DNA of 64,000 nucleotides from Aedoeadaptatus coxii (GTDB taxonomy: Bacteria; Bacillota; Clostridia; Tissierellales; Peptoniphilaceae), in assembly GCF_903819215.1 (NCBI RefSeq), contig NZ_CAIJCT010000016.1, one strand, 5' to 3'. The notes below the pieces were generated by a model that did no database searches, was not told the origin of the DNA, and was given only the letters and a program-made list of their open reading frames with translations. How positions within the stretch are numbered: position 1 is the first letter of the stretch; each line of letters opens with the position of its first letter. The position numbers and the translations under genes were made by a program. Shown piece by piece: positions 61,822 through 64,000 of this stretch.

Positions 61822-63129
61822 TCAAGCTGCGCTCTCCATGGTGCGGAAGATATCCGCCATAAGGTCTTTATATTTTAGTATGGGGTTCGGGTGTTTAATG
61901 TCTTCTTTTACGAAGACGTCGGTGCGGCCGATTTCTTTCCCCTTTAACACGTAGCGCACACGGCCCACCGGTTCTTTTTTGGAATGGGGCACGGTAATAT
62001 CGTAGAAATCGACATAGCGCTTAATATCATCGCCATCCCGCTTCAAATAAAGCAAATCCTTTCCGGCGTAAACCGGCGATTGATTGGGGGAGGCGTCTTT
62101 TAATTTCAATGTGCCCACTTCTTCATCTTTTTTGCAAAGGTAGACGGAGCGGTATTCCAGGGCGCGCTTTGAAAGTTTTAAGGCGGCAGCGTAGCGATCC
62201 ATGTCGTTTTCCGCCCCCATGTAGACGCCGATAAAGCGCGTATAGCGGGTGTGGCCTTGGCCTACTTGCGCCCCCGTCGCAATAAAACAGCGGCCGGCGA
62301 TACCGGTGTAACCTGTTTTTAGCCCGTCGATAGGGGCCAAAATTCCCAGTAAGGGGTTGGTGCTATAGGCTAAGTATTGTCGTTGAGGCTCGTCGATTTT
62401 TTCTCTCGATGTCACTTTTAATATATAGGGAAAGTCCTTTAAGAGTTTTCTCGAAAGCTCGAACATTTCCCGCGCCGTGGCCTGATTGTAATCATTTTTT
62501 CCATAATCGGTTAAGCCGTGGCAGTTGGTGAAGTGGGCGTGGGTCAACCCCAGTTCTTTCGCCTTTTCGTTCATTCGCGCTACAAATGCCTCTTGGCTTC
62601 CCGCAATGTGTATGGCGAGGGAAATCATGGCGTCGTTTCCCGACACGATCATGCCGGCGTGAATGAGTTCTTCCACGGTGTACACTTCGCCCTCTTTTGT
62701 TTTGTAAGTACTTCCGTTCATGGAGGCGGCTTCGTGGCCGATGGTGACCTGGTCTTTCATACTGATTTCGCCTTTGTCCACGGCGTCGAGAATACAGTAC
62801 ATGGCCATGAGTTTCGATGTGGACGCCAGCCCCACCACTTCATCGGCATTATGCTCGGCGTAAATTTTTCCCGTTTCGTAATCGCCGAGAACGTAGCTTT
62901 TTAAAAGGGCGGCTTCCGGCTTTGCCATGGCCTCGTCGAAGGCTTTTTTCTCCGTGGCAGTCATGGGCAATACGCCTTTTGCCGTATGAATTTTTTCTTT
63001 TTGGTCTCTCGGCTCTTCCACTTTTGGCGGCGGAGCATTTTCTCCCTCGCCGTTTGGAGCCGGCGGCGCCGCCCCCATAAGGAGGAGCGACGCCATCAAT
63101 AGGGCAATACTTCGTTTTAGTAACTTCAT
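61822..63129 (-). CDS. D-alanyl-D-alanine carboxypeptidase (PBP5 type)
   Basis: 435 residues. Signal peptide 1-22, a Pro-rich stretch, then the S11 peptidase domain with S103-T-S-K106, S163-G-N165 and K271-T-G, and a C-terminal beta domain. It trims the terminal D-Ala of peptidoglycan stem peptides. Located outside the membrane. Confidence 0.93.
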   Translation of the reverse strand: MKLLKRSIALLMASLLLMGAAPPAPNGEGENAPPPKVEEPRDQKEKIHTAKGVLPMTATEKKAFDEAMAKPEAALLKSYVLGDYETGKIYAEHNADEVVGLASTSKLMAMYCILDAVDKGEISMKDQVTIGHEAASMNGSTYKTKEGEVYTVEELIHAGMIVSGNDAMISLAIHIAGSQEAFVARMNEKAKELGLTHAHFTNCHGLTDYGKNDYNQATAREMFELSRKLLKDFPYILKVTSREKIDEPQRQYLAYSTNPLLGILAPIDGLKTGYTGIAGRCFIATGAQVGQGHTRYTRFIGVYMGAENDMDRYAAALKLSKRALEYRSVYLCKKDEEVGTLKLKDASPNQSPVYAGKDLLYLKRDGDDIKRYVDFYDITVPHSKKEPVGRVRYVLKGKEIGRTDVFVKEDIKHPNPILKYKDLMADIFRTMESAA

Positions 63130-63137
63130 CCAAACTC

Positions 63138-64000
63138 CTATTTCAGCTTGTCTTTTAAAATAATATCTACGATGCGCTCGGCGGCTTTGCCGTCGCCGTA
63201 AGGATTGACGGCTTGAGCCATGGACTCGTAAGCATTTTGATCGTCGAGCAGGGTTTTAAGGGCGCTGTAAAGTTTTTCTTCGTCGGTGCCTACGAGCTTT
63301 GCGGTTTTCGCTTCTACCCCTTCCCAGCGTTCCGTTTCTTCCCGCGCCACGAGAACGGGCACGCCGAAATGAGGCGCTTCTTCTTGAATGCCGCCGCTGT
63401 CGGTGACGACGATGTTGCTTCTCGCCATGAGATTGGAGAAGGGAAGATAATCCATGGGCTCGATGCGATGTACGTTTTTCGCGCCGCCGAAAGCTTCTTC
63501 GGCGATGGCGCGCACTTTCGGATTAAGGTGCATGGGGAAAACCACTTCCACGTCGTCGTATGCGTCGGCGATGCGGCGCACGGCGCGAAACACGCGCTCC
63601 ATAGGCTCCCCTAAGTTTTCTCTTCGGTGGCAGGTCAGGAGGATTACCCGTTTGTTATCGAAGTCGATGGCGTTTAACGAAGGCTCGTCGAAGACGAAAT
63701 CTTTCCGCTCCGTGTAGGCCAATGCGTCGATGACGGTGTTTCCCGTAATGTAAATTTTCTCGTCGTCATAGCCTTCTTTTAAGAGGTTTTGCCGATTGGA
63801 TTCCGTCGGCGCAAAATGGTATTCGGCGAGGACGCCGGTCAGTTTGCGATTGGCCTCTTCGGGATAGGGGGAGTAAAGATTATGGCTTCTGAGCCCGGCT
63901 TCCACGTGGCCGATGGGAATCCTATGATAAAAAGCGGAAAGGGCGGCGGCGAACACCGTCGAGGTATCTCCTTGCACCAATAAAAGATCGGGCTTCAGCT
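63138..64000 (-). CDS. UDP-N-acetylglucosamine 2-epimerase, 5' end beyond the window
   Basis: At least 287 codons, running off the right edge in frame (LKPDLLLVQGDTSTVFAAA). Non-hydrolysing WecB/MnaA family: IPIGHVEAGLRS, PEEANRKLTGVLAEYHFAPTE, TGNTVIDAL, TCHRRENLGEPMERV and TDSGGIQEEAPHFGVPVL. Makes UDP-ManNAc for wall polymers. About 85-90 N-terminal residues are missing. An internal TTG at 63980 is not the real start. Confidence 0.94.
   Translation of the reverse strand, partial: LKPDLLLVQGDTSTVFAAALSAFYHRIPIGHVEAGLRSHNLYSPYPEEANRKLTGVLAEYHFAPTESNRQNLLKEGYDDEKIYITGNTVIDALAYTERKDFVFDEPSLNAIDFDNKRVILLTCHRRENLGEPMERVFRAVRRIADAYDDVEVVFPMHLNPKVRAIAEEAFGGAKNVHRIEPMDYLPFSNLMARSNIVVTDSGGIQEEAPHFGVPVLVAREETERWEGVEAKTAKLVGTDEEKLYSALKTLLDDQNAYESMAQAVNPYGDGKAAERIVDIILKDKLK

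Noticed and set aside
1..64000. CRISPR array, prophage or complete insertion sequence
   Set aside because: No regularly spaced repeats, phage structural genes or intact transposase were seen; only a recombinase scrap near 37.3 kb.

Overview
The window looks like a chromosome segment of a low-to-medium GC, Gram-positive anaerobe that ferments amino acids. Evidence: a complete WalRK operon with YycH/YycI, a T-box leader, an SLH-domain surface protein, strong AGGAGG ribosome sites and sigma-A promoters, and a full Stickland-type D-proline reductase (prd) cluster with selenocysteine machinery. I would place it in Clostridia/Tissierellia, perhaps a Peptoniphilaceae-like coccus. That placement is inference from gene content, not a database result.

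Layout. 1-5.4 kb: polyphosphate metabolism (ppk1 running off the left edge, ppx), an ABC-F ATPase and nicotinate phosphoribosyltransferase. 5.4-10.3 kb: walR-walK-yycH-yycI and a small membrane protein, on the minus strand. 10.3-11.4 kb: a chorismate-mutase-like gene and a RimK-like ATP-grasp gene whose divergent 5' ends overlap. 11.5-14.5 kb: a T-box whose specifier reads ATG (Met), followed by a BrnQ-family carrier and O-acetylhomoserine sulfhydrylase.

14.6-29.8 kb is a compact selenium/proline-reductase island. It holds selD-yedF, selC (tRNA-Sec), a LysR regulator with selA-selB, and prdC-prdE, prdA-(CBO2463-like)-prdB-prdD, prdF and a TSUP permease. prdB carries an in-frame TGA (Sec151). 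A separate monocistronic gene encodes only the N-terminal domain of PrdA and has a promoter of the same design as prdA. PrdD and PrdE together look like PrdA split at its pyruvoyl cleavage site. A 33-residue membrane peptide gene sits after selB.

30-36.8 kb: a MATE exporter, a MacB-type ATPase with a giant coiled-coil FtsX-like permease that is frameshifted here, and a YcxB-like protein. 36.8-47.6 kb looks iron-related: two exporter-fold ABC half-transporters behind a perfect 7-1-7 Fur box, a TetR regulator with its own palindrome, and an AT-rich ECF cassette that seems to have replaced a resident one, leaving an ATPase 3' stub and a serine-recombinase scrap. Next comes an SLH surface protein with two covalent-FMN domains behind a Fur-like site, then a G5/3D cell-wall protein.

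47.7-54.4 kb: Nudix hydrolase, patatin, MscL, dCMP deaminase, RNase HI, larC-larE (nickel-pincer cofactor), pta and two tRNA-Pro genes. 54.4-61.7 kb, between tRNA-Pro and tRNA-Arg, is an accessory block: a PucR/CdaR-type regulator divergent from a BaiE-like dehydratase, a BaiCD/BaiH-like flavin oxidoreductase and an MFS carrier, then glycerol dehydrogenase. The right end holds a D,D-carboxypeptidase and a partial UDP-GlcNAc 2-epimerase.
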